From NCBI GenBank assembly GCA_916048055.1, contig CAJZHL010000013.1, positions 1-64,000 on the forward strand: a stretch of DNA of 64,000 bases, written 5' to 3'. Below, piece by piece: positions 23,296 through 34,493 of the stretch. The DNA is from Pedinophyceae sp. YPF-701 (taxonomy: Eukaryota; Chlorophyta; Pedinophyceae). Made by a program: the position numbers and the translations under genes. Position 1 is the stretch's first letter; each line of letters starts with the position of its first letter. The notes beneath the pieces are model-generated. The model made no database searches. It was not told where the DNA came from and saw only the letters and a list, made by a program, of their open reading frames with translations.

Positions 23296-24601
23296 GTGTC
23301 GTTGATCAGTCGCGCCTGACGGATGTGGGGCCTGACGACGGCGACGTAGCACGAGACAGGCGGGTCCGGCGTGGTGTGGCGGTGGTCGACGAGCGCGTGT
23401 GAGCCCTTGGCAGGGCGTCGCAGCGGTGCGGGGCAACGCACGTGCTGGTGCCTCCGTTGGACCATCGAACGCGGCGGGGGGCGGCCAGCTGTCGCAGGCC
23501 GACGGGCGCGCCGAGGTCGCGGTGTCGCCGGCGGCTGCGTTTGACGTGACGCTGAGTGTCATCAGTCAGGAGGGCTTGAAGCCTTGGCAAGTTGCTAGCG
23601 ACTTGCCGCCGTGGCGGCCGCACGACGCTTCCGTTCGCAGCCCGCGACAGCCACGACGGGATGGCGGTCGTGCTGTTGTCCGAGAACCATCACTGCGCCT
23701 GACACGTGCGTGCGCATCTTCGCGTGTACGGTGGTGGTTGAGCTCTCTTCCGCGGGCGACTCTGGCATAGATTCTGTCCGGACCGCAGCGCGAGGAGGCC
23801 TTGATGCATGTGACCGTGCGGATGATACCGACCGATTCAGAGGGGGGCTGAGCAGCGCAAATTCCGGTCGGGCCCCAGGAACAGACACTCCGTGGGGGGC
23901 TGTTGGCCCTCTCCTGCTCGACGACGGTGGCGTCGTCGGGCTGGCGCGCCGCGGGACGACTGCAGTGCACGCGTCGCGTCGTACACCGTGCGAGGAGCCC
24001 CGACAGGCGTCGTCGCAGCGAAGAAGGCCTCTGGGGAGCATCGTGCGTGCTCGTGGGAGCAGGTGAGAGCCACTCCTCGCAATGTGGCGGACGCGCGTGT
24101 TACTGGACGCTAGTAGCAATGACCAGAGCACTTCGGTGAGGGACGTACGCTCCGCTCGCGGCCCCGGAGCCCGCTGGACCACATTGCGGGGACTTCTCGG
24201 CCATGGTCGCTCGTGCCGGCGTGTCTGATCCGTTCTTGCTGCGCAATTGAATCTCCGTCGCCGGCACGAGCATTTCCGTGCGCGGCATCCATCGTTGCGC
24301 ACCGTCGCGGGCGGCCCGCGCCGCACTGGTTTGGTTTTCGCCCCTCTGGGCCCGCCGACGCCCACGGCGCGGCGCGTATCGCTCCTGCGCGCCTTGTATC
24401 ACGATAACGATGCGAGGAAGCCCTTAGTCTGATCAAACGCGCTCAGTCGGCGAGCCCTGAACGATCCACTGGGACTGGTACCTCCAGCTTCAAACCCACC
24501 GCGCGAATGCTCGCGCCCTGCGGTGAGTCCAGGCGCTCCATCGGCCGCAGTGCACGCACACATGTTCGAGCGATGCGTGCACGTGCGCTGCAGGACGCGC
24601 G
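23296..24601. other. Spacer between Cys/His family genes A and B
   Basis: Holds the 3' flank of gene A (GAGCGCGTGTGAGCC at about 23390, also found after gene B) and the duplicated 5' flank of gene B from about 23920. The 256-codon minus frame at 23595-24365 shows no motif and is not called. Confidence 0.4.
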
Positions 24602-26354
24602 ATGACGGCGCCGACCGGGCTCGTCAGCCCGCCACCGCAACGCAGCATGGAGCAGGCAACGCCGCCCACGCGCGCGGTGCCGTCCGCGTCGGACCCCGCG
24701 CGGCACGGCGGCACACAGGGCGTCAAGCGCAAGCGCGAGGACGGCGACGAGCGCCAGCCGTGCCGCGGGCAGCACGGCGCCTCCCCTGTGCGCGGGGTGA
24801 CTGAAATTCCCGGACTCGAGTCTCTCATGAACATCGCCGGGCGCGTGGAGCGGTTCGCGCAGCAGCTCGAGGAGCAGCACGACGAGCGGCGGCTCGCCGA
24901 CGTCCAGCGGCAGCTCGCGGCGCAGACCGCGGCCGCCGCGCAGCACGCCGCTGAGGCGCGCCTCGCGTCGGAGCGCATGTCGCGGCTGCGGGAGGAGCTC
25001 GCGGCCGCGCGCGCCGCGCAGGAGGAGTGCGCGCAGCTGCGCAAGCGCGTTGCGGAGATGGAGGCCGATAACGCGACCCTGCGCAAGCTGAACGAGGAAG
25101 CTCAGGCGGTGGTGCGGTACGGGTGCACCGAGCTCGCGCGGCTGTACGAGGGGTACCCGGGCGTCATCGAGAGCGTGGTGGAGCCGGCCGCGGCAGCGGC
25201 GGCGGTCAACGGGGGCGCGGGGGGGTCCGGCAGCGGCCACGCACGCGGTGCAGAGGGCACGCGGCCCGCGCGGGGGCTGGCCGCCGCGCAGGGCGACGGG
25301 GGTGCGTCGGGCACGCCGACGTGCTCGGAGCGCCTCCGGGATGGGCGCGCGCGCGACGCCGTCGAGGACCACGGCGGCGAAGCAGCGGCGGGGGCTCGCG
25401 ACGGCGGCGCGGGCGCCGGGCAGCGCGGGCCAGCTGCGGGCGCCGGTCCGCGGCGGGCCGCGGCGGGCTCATACAGCGCCGGTCGAGGGGGTGGTCACGC
25501 GCAGAAAGGCGCTGGGGCGGAAGTTCACGCTCCGGAGTGCCGGGTTGCCCGGGAGCGAGTCGCGGGGCGCGAACGTGCCGCGGAAGCAGATGCGGGGCGC
25601 GTCCGGCACGGTCGGGCGGCACGTGCCTGCGCCGCAGCTCGCTGCGGTGCCGGTTGTGTCGCACACGGCCACGTACGTGCCGGCGAAGGTCGATCAGCGT
25701 CTCAGGCCGCAGACGGGCGCGATCGCGCGGGAGTGGAAGGAGCTTGCGCGCGCGCGGCAGGACAGCCTGGAGCAGCGCGTCAGGGCGCAGGCGCAGCGGG
25801 CGTGCGTCGACGGCGTCCTAGGCGGGCTCGTGCTGAGCACGCTGCGTCCCGCGGGGCAGCTGTGGCGCACCGCACGAGGCGTGGTGCGCGTGCACCCGCT
25901 GCGGGCCCGGCTCGAGTACGGCGACATTCTGCCGAAGCACGTGGTGGAGGCCTACGTCGGTGTGCGGACGGCGGGCGCGACGTGCAAGCCCTGCCTGGCG
26001 TGCATGGCGGCGGAGAGCGCCATGTGCCTGCACCCGCCGGGAGCGGGCGAGATGTGGCGGCGGGGGGACCTGCTCGAGGAGAAGCACGTGGCGGCCGCCG
26101 GGGACCGGGACTTCGAGCCGAGCCCGCCCGACAGCGGGAAGAGCGACTGGGAGGTGCTCGGCGACGCGCTGGAGCGCAAGATCGTCACGCGGGAGAACGC
26201 GCGGCTGGTGCTGGACCACACCATGGCGGTCCTGCGGGGGGTGTTCGGGGACGAGGCGTGCGAGGACTACGCGCGGCACGCGCCCCCGATGTACGTGGGC
26301 GTGTGCAAGCTGCTGGAGCGGCCGGCGGACGAGTGGACGAAGAGCAAGCCTTGA
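24602..26354 (+). CDS. Cys/His-cluster family protein B (single domain)
   Basis: Two exons, 24602-25301 and 25477-26354, joined by a GTGCGT donor and a CATACAG acceptor in matching phase; 525 residues. The layout is as in protein A: Pro-rich head starting MTAPTGL, NLS-like GVKRKREDGD, coiled coil (about 85-165), disordered Gly/Ala linker, then one C-terminal domain. That domain has GGLVLSTLRPAGQLWR, the cluster C403, C406, C409, C416, H418, GEMWRRGDLL, DRDFEP and VLDHTMAVLRGVFGDEAC. The intron falls in the linker, and protein A reads through the corresponding place without one. The 5' context and 3' flank match gene A, so A and B are tandem duplicates. Function unknown. Confidence 0.78.
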
Positions 26355-27260
26355 CAGCAGGGGTCTGACAGGGGCCGGGGCGGCGTGGAGGAGCGCGTGT
26401 GAGCCTGCGCGGTGTGTGCCCGCGGCCGGCGCGCCTGCACGTTCGCGCTGGCCTGCACAGCGGACGCTGGTGCGGTGTGGAAGCAACATGCGCTCCTGCG
26501 TGTGGGGCGTGCTCCGGCGGCCTGTGCAGCGCTGGCAGAAAAGCGCCTGGGAGGGTATAACAACTCCTGGACGCAGCGGGCGACGTCGGCAGACAGGACG
26601 TCGGGGGCGGCCCGGGCCAAGTCCAGCGGGCAGTGCGCACGCTCAGCAGTACGTGCACCTGTGTTTTCAGATCCCTTCCGCTCGCGAGGCAATCCGGAGA
26701 TGAGTGCGTGAGACGCACGGGCCACCTCGTGTCATCACAGGCAAGCTTCCCTCCCTGCTGCGTGATACGCGTTGCAACGCAGCGCCAGCTCGCGCGGCGG
26801 CGAACATGCATGCGACAGATGCTATTGCATGGACTATCTTGCCGCGGCGCGCGCTATCCGGGCGGCTCGAGCACCTGCGGTTCCTGCCAACCGAAAGGCA
26901 CTGCGTGTATCGCGATAGCGAGGGTTTGGGACCCTCACTTGCAGCGGACGGGCGGCACTAGATCCAGAGTTTCCCTCGAGCCCCAACATACATCCCGAGC
27001 CGCGGTACTGGGGCGCCGCGGGCGGTAAACGTCAGAGCCATCCGTGTCGCCCGTAGACACATGACGTGGCACTTTCTGGGCCTACCGGGGATACTTCTAG
27101 ATCTCACATACAGCTAGTGCCCTGAATCCTCGCAAAAGTAGCAATCGAGACACCTGAACACGACATTCTGCGGTGTGCCTTGTGTCCACACCCACCGCCT
27201 CGCCCGCCAACTCCGTCCATCTCGTGACGCTCAAGACCAGACGAACGCGCTCACACCAAC
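26355..27260. other. Spacer between Cys/His family genes B and C
   Basis: Starts with a 3' flank similar to that of gene A. The overlapping frames in it have no recognisable content. I see nothing else. Confidence 0.4.
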
Positions 27261-29108
27261 ATGCAGGATCGATATCGGTCTGAAACAACGAGAGAAGACA
27301 TGTTCAGTAACGCCCGACGGCCCCCCTGCCACGATGCGGCGGACCTGTGCTGGGAAGGCGTCGATGCGGCGTTTTCGCCCACGCCGAACCCAGCTCCAGC
27401 TGGCGACGATCTCCTCTGGACGCAGCGTGTCCCGCAAGCCGGCCCCGGGGGCGGTGTCGGCCACGGGAGCGAGCCCAAGAGCGGTCCTGCTCCCAAGGAC
27501 CTCGCGCTGGGCTTGAAGCAGCTGCGCAACCTGATCGACATGTACATCGCACTCTGCGAGGGCGAACTCGACAAGGACCGGCAGATCGATGAGCTCCGGC
27601 GCGAAAACAAGCGCCTCCAGGCGGAGCTGGAGCAAGCGGGGCAGCCACGGCGCAAGCGGCAGAGGACCGCGGAGGAGGGTGCGGTCCAGGCGCGGGCGCG
27701 CTCCACGCAGACCCCGATCGATCCGCGCGCCGCGGGCAGCCGCGGCCCTGCGTCGCTCGTCGCGAGCGAGGACCGACAGGGCGGGAACAGGCACGACGTG
27801 GGGGCCGGACGGGGCGGCGACGGAGACGGAGGAGGCGAGGGCGCGCCCGCTGACGCCGACGCGTGGGCGGGAGACGGCGAGCCCGAAGCGGGGGGGTCCG
27901 GAGCGGCGCCGGAGGGGCCCCTGCGCCTGACGCGCATCTTGCCCGCGCTGGTGGAGGGGGCGTCTGCTCCGGGCGGCAGCGACGCTGCGGAAGAGACGGA
28001 GGAAGACGCGGCTGAGATGGAGGGGGAGGGAGGCTACGGCGACGCGGCGGCCTCCGATTTCGGTGACTCTGGGGATGCCGCTGGCAGCGGCGCTGGGGTG
28101 TTCACGCCCTCTCAGGCGCTCGCTGGCAGCGACGGGGTGCAGGGGAGCGACCTGGCTGCGGACGACGGCGGCGTGGTGCCGGGGAGCCCGACGTCGATGT
28201 TCATGCCTACCGCTGCAGTGGGCGCAGCGCTGGTCCAGGGCACGCCCGGTGCCGGCAGCGAGGGCTCGGAGGCGGTCGCGGACGGCGGCGGCGGATCCTC
28301 GGGGGCGCCCGGTGCAGGCAGCGAGAGCCCGTGGGGATCGGCAACGGCGATCGACGACGAGGACCTTGTCCCTGACGGCGACAGTGAGGGTGCCGCTGTC
28401 GCGCCGGAGCCGCTTGCTGGCGCCGCGGCGCAGCATGGCACGCTGCACAACTTCAACATGGATCTGGAGAGGCAGCGGGAGGCGCTATCGGCCGCGTTCC
28501 TGGGGATCGACGCGTGCAGCGAAAACCACGCTGCTTGCATCATCGACCGGGTTGTTCTCGGGCTCGTCGTGAGCGCCTTCCGCCGCTCTCCGGGCCGTCA
28601 GGAGCACCCCGGGATCGTGGCGGCGGCGCTCAGGCCCGTCAACGCCGGCGCGCTACTGTTCTGGGACCCTGACACCGCAGACTACGTTCACAAGGGCCGC
28701 GGGCGCACCGCGCGGCCGTGCGCGCAGCCGTGCCTGCGCTGCATCGCCGCCAGCGACTGCTGCGTGCGCAAGATCGAGTGTCACCACCCGCCGGACCGCG
28801 AGACGGAGCTGTGGCGGCTGGGGCACTTGCTGACCGACGCCGACGTGGTCTGGGAGCTGGACGACGTCGAGATCGCGCCGAGCGAGGCGGGAACGAAGGA
28901 CCTGGCCTGGGACATCATCGTCAAGGCGGTGCGCGACAGCAGCAAGCCGCACGTCACGGGGAAGGACGTGGCGGAGGTCGCGGAGTGTGCGTTGGGGTTC
29001 GTCAAGGAGGTGTTCGGGACGGAAGCGTACGAGGCGTGGTATCAGAAGCGGCACGGCGAGTACGCCGACGCGGCGCTCGCTGTGCAGCTAGCTCGGTCGC
29101 GAGGATGA
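27261..29108 (+). CDS. Cys/His-cluster family protein C (divergent member)
   Basis: One frame of 615 residues from ATG 27261. More distant from A and B but the same plan: leader, helix/coiled coil at about 75-125 (KDLALGLKQLRNLIDMYIAL, then DELRRENKRLQAELEQ), NLS-like PRRKRQR, and a very long acidic Gly/Ala/Ser linker with repeated PGAGSEGS-like segments (about 150-390). The C-terminal domain starts near 395: IDRVVLGLVVSAFRR matches GVLGGLVLSALR of A and B. The Cys/His cluster is richer here (C487, C491, C494, C500, C501, C507, H508, H509, then PP), followed by ELWRLGHLL and a helical end (ECALGFVKEVFGTEAYEAW). Conserved positions across A, B and C outline the core of an undescribed domain. 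Function unknown. Confidence 0.75.
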   Translation: MQDRYRSETTREDMFSNARRPPCHDAADLCWEGVDAAFSPTPNPAPAGDDLLWTQRVPQAGPGGGVGHGSEPKSGPAPKDLALGLKQLRNLIDMYIALCEGELDKDRQIDELRRENKRLQAELEQAGQPRRKRQRTAEEGAVQARARSTQTPIDPRAAGSRGPASLVASEDRQGGNRHDVGAGRGGDGDGGGEGAPADADAWAGDGEPEAGGSGAAPEGPLRLTRILPALVEGASAPGGSDAAEETEEDAAEMEGEGGYGDAAASDFGDSGDAAGSGAGVFTPSQALAGSDGVQGSDLAADDGGVVPGSPTSMFMPTAAVGAALVQGTPGAGSEGSEAVADGGGGSSGAPGAGSESPWGSATAIDDEDLVPDGDSEGAAVAPEPLAGAAAQHGTLHNFNMDLERQREALSAAFLGIDACSENHAACIIDRVVLGLVVSAFRRSPGRQEHPGIVAAALRPVNAGALLFWDPDTADYVHKGRGRTARPCAQPCLRCIAASDCCVRKIECHHPPDRETELWRLGHLLTDADVVWELDDVEIAPSEAGTKDLAWDIIVKAVRDSSKPHVTGKDVAEVAECALGFVKEVFGTEAYEAWYQKRHGEYADAALAVQLARSRG

Positions 29109-29861
29109 GAGCGATCGCTGCGTGCGGCACGCGGGGACGTGCGTGGCGCGTGCGGAGGGCGGCGGGGCCGGCAGCAGGGGTGCGCTGCCGGGCGAGGGCG
29201 TGCGTGTGAGCTCCGCGGGTTGCCTGTGTGCGACGCGCGAGGGGAACGCGTGCTTGATTTGCTACGTGGTCACCAGCGGCGGCGACGGTCGGTGGTCGCC
29301 GCGGGGGCGCGGCGCTGGGGCGAGCGCCTGGGGTGCGCGAGCGTAAGGGCTGCCGGGGTGTTTGAGCGGCGGAGGTGGCTGGAGGCCTGACGTGGGTGCA
29401 GGGGGGGTCCTGCACAGCACTGTGCAGGCTCGCGGCTCTTCGTTGCATCGCAATAGTGGCCGCGACGCTCATCCGTCCGTCTCATCAGTCCCTTCTGTGT
29501 ACGTTAGAGCGTCTCTCTCTTCTCAGCGCGCGCTGCACGGGCTTCCCGCCCTCTCTTGTCTAGACGCACCCCCGTCCGGGCTCCTCGGCGCCCCGAGGCC
29601 GACGTACGGCCTGCGCGAGCGCACCAGCCGGGATATTGGTGCACGGGCGGTCGATCTCGTACCGGTCGCTGCGGTCTGGGGGCCACAGTCGGCCGTGTGC
29701 GCATCAGCTTGCGCTGCTTTTCGCACACGCAGCACGCGCGGTCGCTCCGTGTGGCGCCGAACCACTTCTTTTGGGACGCCGCACGTCCGTACGTGCGAGT
29801 TTCGGGCCGTAGGATGTCCTGGTAGCCGTTTGCTCGTGGAACGACGTGGCCGCGGAGCACC
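29109..29861. other. Spacer upstream of the RecQ4 gene
   Basis: Contains the 3' flank of gene C and the presumed promoter of the RecQ4 gene. Long minus frames starting here are antisense shadows of the helicase gene. Confidence 0.4.
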
Positions 29862-32800
29862 ATGGGCGCTGGGCAGCTGGGAGCATGGCTCTCCGCCTTC
29901 CGCAAGCGGCACGGCCGCGACCCGGCCGCCCAGGACCTGACGCCCGAGGTTCGGAAGATGATCGCCGCGGCGAGGCAGAGCGCTGCTGGTGCCCAGGACG
30001 GCACCCCGCCCCGCGCCCACTCGCCCGGCGCGGAGAACCGCCCCCCCTGCGATGACGTGATTCCCGCGTCCCCGGCGGGAGCGAACCCCGTTCCCGAGAC
30101 TCCTCCCGAAGCAGTCGCGCGGCCTCGCGCCGAACGCTCGCCCCAGCGGGACGCGAGCGCGGACGAGGCGCCGAAAGCCGCGCGTGGGCTGTTCTCGAGG
30201 CGTGGCGGGGCGCTGGGGGCGCAGACCGGCGCGGGGCCGATGCGCAGGCTGCCCACTGGTCCGAGGAAGCCAAACAAGTACGACGAGCAGGTCGGGACCC
30301 CGCTCACGCACGCCGCGGCCATTGCAACCACGCATTCATGATTTCCAACGTCTCTGAGACGCGCTCCCGCGACGTTCCTGCCGCCGCCCCGCCGCGCACC
30401 GCAGCACGCCAACGTCCAGCGCGCCCTCGAGGAGCGCCGCGTCCAGCGCCAGGCCGAGGACCTCGCGACGCGGGACGCCGCGATGTTTGAGTCTGACGGC
30501 GATGGCGAGGGCGCCGCCCGGCCGGAACCGGAAACGGGCGCGGCCGCCGCGCCGCACGAGCGCGGCGCAGCTCCTGCGGCGGGAGGGTCTGCCGGGCGCG
30601 CGGCCGGCGTCGCGCCGCCGTGTGGTGCTGCGGCGGTGGGTATTGAGTTCCGCGGGTCGCACACCGGCGCCCGACGGGGCCCGGGGGTCGGCCCGCGCGA
30701 CGATGCCGGTGCTGCCCGCGCTGTGGGCGAAAGATCCGGCGCCGCCGCAGCAGCAGCCGTGCAGGACACGGCTGTCGGCGCACCACCTGCGGCGCGGTCA
30801 CGTGGGCTGCAGGCCGCGCCTGGGGCCGCGCGAGGACCTTCGCCTGGAGGCACTGGGGCCGCGCAGTCGCGCAGCGCGCGCCCGAGCCCGGCGGTCGGCT
30901 CGGACGAGGGCGGCAGCTCAGCGGACGACAGCAGCGGCAGCGAGGGTGCCTCCTCGGACGACGGCGGCGGCGCGTCGGACGGGCCGATCCGGTGCGCGCG
31001 CCGCGGGCCCGCAGCGCGTCCGGCGCCGTCGCGCGCGGACGTCGAGGCGCTGACGCGGCAGGACGTGGAGGGGATGGTCGTGTCTGACATCAAGGAGTAT
31101 CTGCGCGGTGTGGGCCTGCCTGTGTCAGGGCGCAAGGCGGAGCTGCTCGAGCGGCTGGTGTGCGCCGCGGAGGAGGGTCTGGAGGTGGCGCTGGCGGAGC
31201 ACGCCCCGCAGAAGGCCCGGAAGAAGAAGGATGCGGTGGTGGGGATTCCGGGGGGCAACTTCGTGCGGTTGAACACGAAGCGGAAGTGGAAGTCCAGCCG
31301 GAAGGGCCGCGCGCCGAAGCCCGGGAAGTGGAGCAAGCCGACGGCCGCCCTGGTGCGCACGCGACCCCCAGCACCCCCCGTACTCGATCGCAACACGGCC
31401 CTCGAATAAACCAACCACGCACGCGCTCATCCCTCTCCCGTGCGCCGCGAGCCTCCGCAGGCCCAGGCCGGCGTCGGCGTCAACGCCAAGGGGCTGCACG
31501 GCGTCACGGCGCTCGAGGGCGTCGAGGCAACCATCGCGCGGAGCGGGCTGGATCCGCAGCAGGTCCTGCGGAGGGGGACCTGCTTCCGTTGCGGCGGTGC
31601 GGGGCACTGGGCGGACGACTGCCCGCTCGGGAAGGAGGGCGGGCCGCCGCCGAGGGTTCCGGTGGGTCCCAATGGGGCCCCGCGCCCGCCGTCGGCGCAA
31701 CACCCGCTGCTGCGGCGCGGGCCGGCGCCGGAGCCCGGCATCAACGAGGCTGCGGCCGTGGGCGTGCCGGGCGACGACGCTGGCGCGAAGTGGATCGCCC
31801 GCACCGGCGAGTGCGGTCAGGGGGGGGTGTTTCGCGCGCCAGCGCTGCAGCCTGCTTCCGAGGAGCTGCTGGGCTGCCTGCGGGACGTGTTCGGGCACGA
31901 GGGCTTCCGTCCTGGCCAGGAGGAGGTCGTCCGGCGCGTGCTGTCGCTGCAGCCGACGATGGCGGTCATGCCCACGGGCTCAGGCAAGTCGCTGTTGTAC
32001 CAACTGCCCGCGGCGCTCCTCGCGGCGCCGGTGGTGGTGCTGTCGCCGCTGACGGCGCTGATGCGCGACCAGCTGCGCGCCCTGCCCGCGGCGCTGCCCG
32101 GCGCGATGATCACGGGGCAGCAGCCGCGCTCGGAGGTAGAACAAATCATCCAGCGGTTTGCCAGGGGGCACATCAAGCTGCTGTACCTGTCGCCGGAGCG
32201 GCTCCAGTCCACGTGAGTCCCCCCCCGCCAAGGCAACGCTCTGCCCGCCCACGAGAGAGCCGCACGGAGTGCGAAACCGATCCACCTGCCCTGGTTCCGA
32301 CCGTGTTTTTCCACTCGAAGTTCCTCATGTTCCCGTCCCTCGCATGCAGGGTCTTCCGGCGCGCCCTCGCGGGCTCGTCCGTGCGCCCCGCGGTGGTCGT
32401 CGTCGACGAGGCGCACTGCGTCACCGAGTGGGGCGTCAACTTCCGCCCCGCGTACCTCCGCCTAGGGTCCCTGATCCGCGACGTGCTGCAGCCGCAGTGC
32501 ACGCTGGCGCTGACAGCCACGGCCACCCGCGCGGCCGAACAGGCGGCGCTGAAGCTGCTCGGCCTGCCGCGCGACTGCGCGACGCGCTGCGCGCCCGTGC
32601 CGCCGAACCTGCGGCTCATGGTGCGGCGTGTCGACGGCGACGCTCTCGGCGCGCAAATGCGGCAGGCGATCCTGTGGGCCATGAAGCACGGCGAGCTCAA
32701 GGACCACTCGTGCATCATCGTGTACACGCTGTACCAGGTGCGCCGTCGCCGAGCCGCGCCGGCGCGCTCGCGGCCGCGCAAGCGCCCCTGACTGACTGAC

Positions 32801-34414
32801 TCAGCTGAGGGGTGTTTGTTTCGTGACCGTCATGCAGCACCACGCGGACCAGATCGCGGCGCTGCTGTCCGCGGGCGGCGTCACGGCGCTGCCGTACCAC
32901 GCCGGGCGGCGCACCGACGACCGGCTGCTCGTGGAGCGTCGTTTCCGGGAGGGGCATCTGCGCGTGGTGGTGGCGACGGTGGCGTTCGGCATGGGGGTGG
33001 ACTTGTCGCGCGTGACGGGCGTGGTGCACGCAGGCATGCCGCGGTCGATGGAGGAGTACGTGCAGCAGGTCGGGCGGGCGGGTCGGTCGGGCCGCGAGGG
33101 GGTGTGTGTGCTTCTGCTGTCCGACGCCGAGTTCGTGCGGTCGCGGAGCCTGGCGTTCTCGGACGGCGTCGAGCGCGCGTGCGTCGAGGAGATGCTGCGG
33201 CAGATCCTCGCGGACGACGGCGCCGGAGCGGGGCGCAAGCGGGCCCGCGACGGCGGCTGCCGCTGGCGGGTGCTGGCGCTGGACGGCATGTGCGAGGCGC
33301 TGGACGCCAAGCGCGAGGTGATCGAGACGGTCACGGCGTTCCTCGAGGTCAGGGAGCCGCCGCTGCTGACGGTCCACCCGCCGTGCTCGGAGTTCGTGGA
33401 GGTTATGTTTTTCGGGTACGTCGGCAAATACCCTCGCAAGACTGCCACCATCACAGACACGTCGCGTCATGCGCATGCGGACCGAGCGAATCTCGGCCCG
33501 CTTCTCGATCGCGCAGGGATCCGGAGGCGCTCGCGGCGAGACACCCCGTCCTGACAGCGGTGCTCAACATCTGCCCGCGGTCCCGCAACGGACGATACAA
33601 GGTGGCGATGGCCGCTCTGGTCGCTGAGACGAGCGCCGCGCCCCACGACGTCCTCAAGGAGCTCGCGGACGCCGCGGGCGTCGGACGGGACGCCAACGGG
33701 CCTGCCGGCGGCGACGGCGCTGGCGGGGCTGAGAGCAGCGCTGCGGGCGCGGACGGCGTGCGCTTCGAGCTCACCGGGGGGCCGGCGCTCGTGTACCGGC
33801 TCGCGCGGACCGCCGGCGACGACGTGGACCCGCAGGAGGTGTCGGGGGAGGTGTTTGGGCGCATGCGTCGGGTGGAGTCAGGGCAGGTCGCGCGCCTCGA
33901 CGCGCTGTACCGCGTCGCGGCCGCGGCCGCGCGCGAGGCCGACGCGAGCGCACAGGAGGCGCTGGTCCGGGAGCAGGTCGGGCGCTACTTCGACGAGGCA
34001 GCTCCGTCTGTCGCCCCTGACTCAGTCGCCGACGTCAGCGCCGCGACGGGGCCCGCGGCGGAGGCGCGCCTGGCGGGGCTGCCCCTCCAGCGTCCGGGTC
34101 CGATCCTGCACGCGGACATCCGGGCGTTCCTGGACACGCGACCCGAACTGGTGCGCGGGAGCGAGCGCGGGAAGCGGGCGAGGAAGGTGCGCGCCACGGA
34201 CGCAGCGGCGACGCCGCGGGCGGTCGCGCGGATCTTCCACGGGCTGGGGTCGCCGGCGTACCCCGCGAAGGCGTGGTGGGACGCGTCGGAGTGGAAGCGC
34301 TGGGCGGCGGTGGACTTCGTGTGCGTTGTGGAGGCCGCGCGGCAGGAGCTGGCGCTGGCGCGGCGCAGGATGCGCGAGCGGGGCGAGATCGACGAGGACG
34401 AGAGCTCAGAGTGA
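29862..34414 (+). CDS. RECQL4: RecQ4-type DNA helicase with Sld2, SAP and zinc-knuckle regions
   Basis: Six exons: 29862-30290, 30405-31352, 31461-32212, 32350-32737, 32838-33415 and 33517-34414; 1330 residues, phases consistent. Residues 5-40 form the Sld2/Drc1-type N-terminal helix bundle (LGAWLSAFRKRHGRDP, TPEVRKMI), which in RecQ4 links the protein to replication initiation. A long Ala/Gly-rich disordered part follows, then a SAP DNA-binding motif at about 355-397 (SDIKEYLRGVGLPVSGRKAE), the RecQ4-specific NFVRLNTKRKW near 428 and a CCHC knuckle near 499 (CFRCGGAGHWADDC). The helicase core has Walker A PTGSGKS near 629, DEAHCVTEW at 729, ALTATAT, YHAG and QVGRAGRSGR. The C-terminus keeps the RecQ4 signature AVARIFHGLGSPAYPAKAW. 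Nuclear role in replication and repair is by family. The exon 1 donor is an unusual GTCGGG. It ends 79 bp from a convergent gene. Confidence 0.92.
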
Positions 34415-34493
34415 TTCGATCTCGCGTCAACGACCAGACGAGGATCACAGACTGGTGTTGCTTCCATTCAAAGCTGTGTGACACTGCAGAGCT

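Noticed and set aside
29504-31414. 636-codon minus-strand frame over the RecQ4 5' half
   Set aside because: Low-complexity Ser/Pro/Arg shadow of the Ala/Gly-rich RecQ4 linker; no motif or start context.
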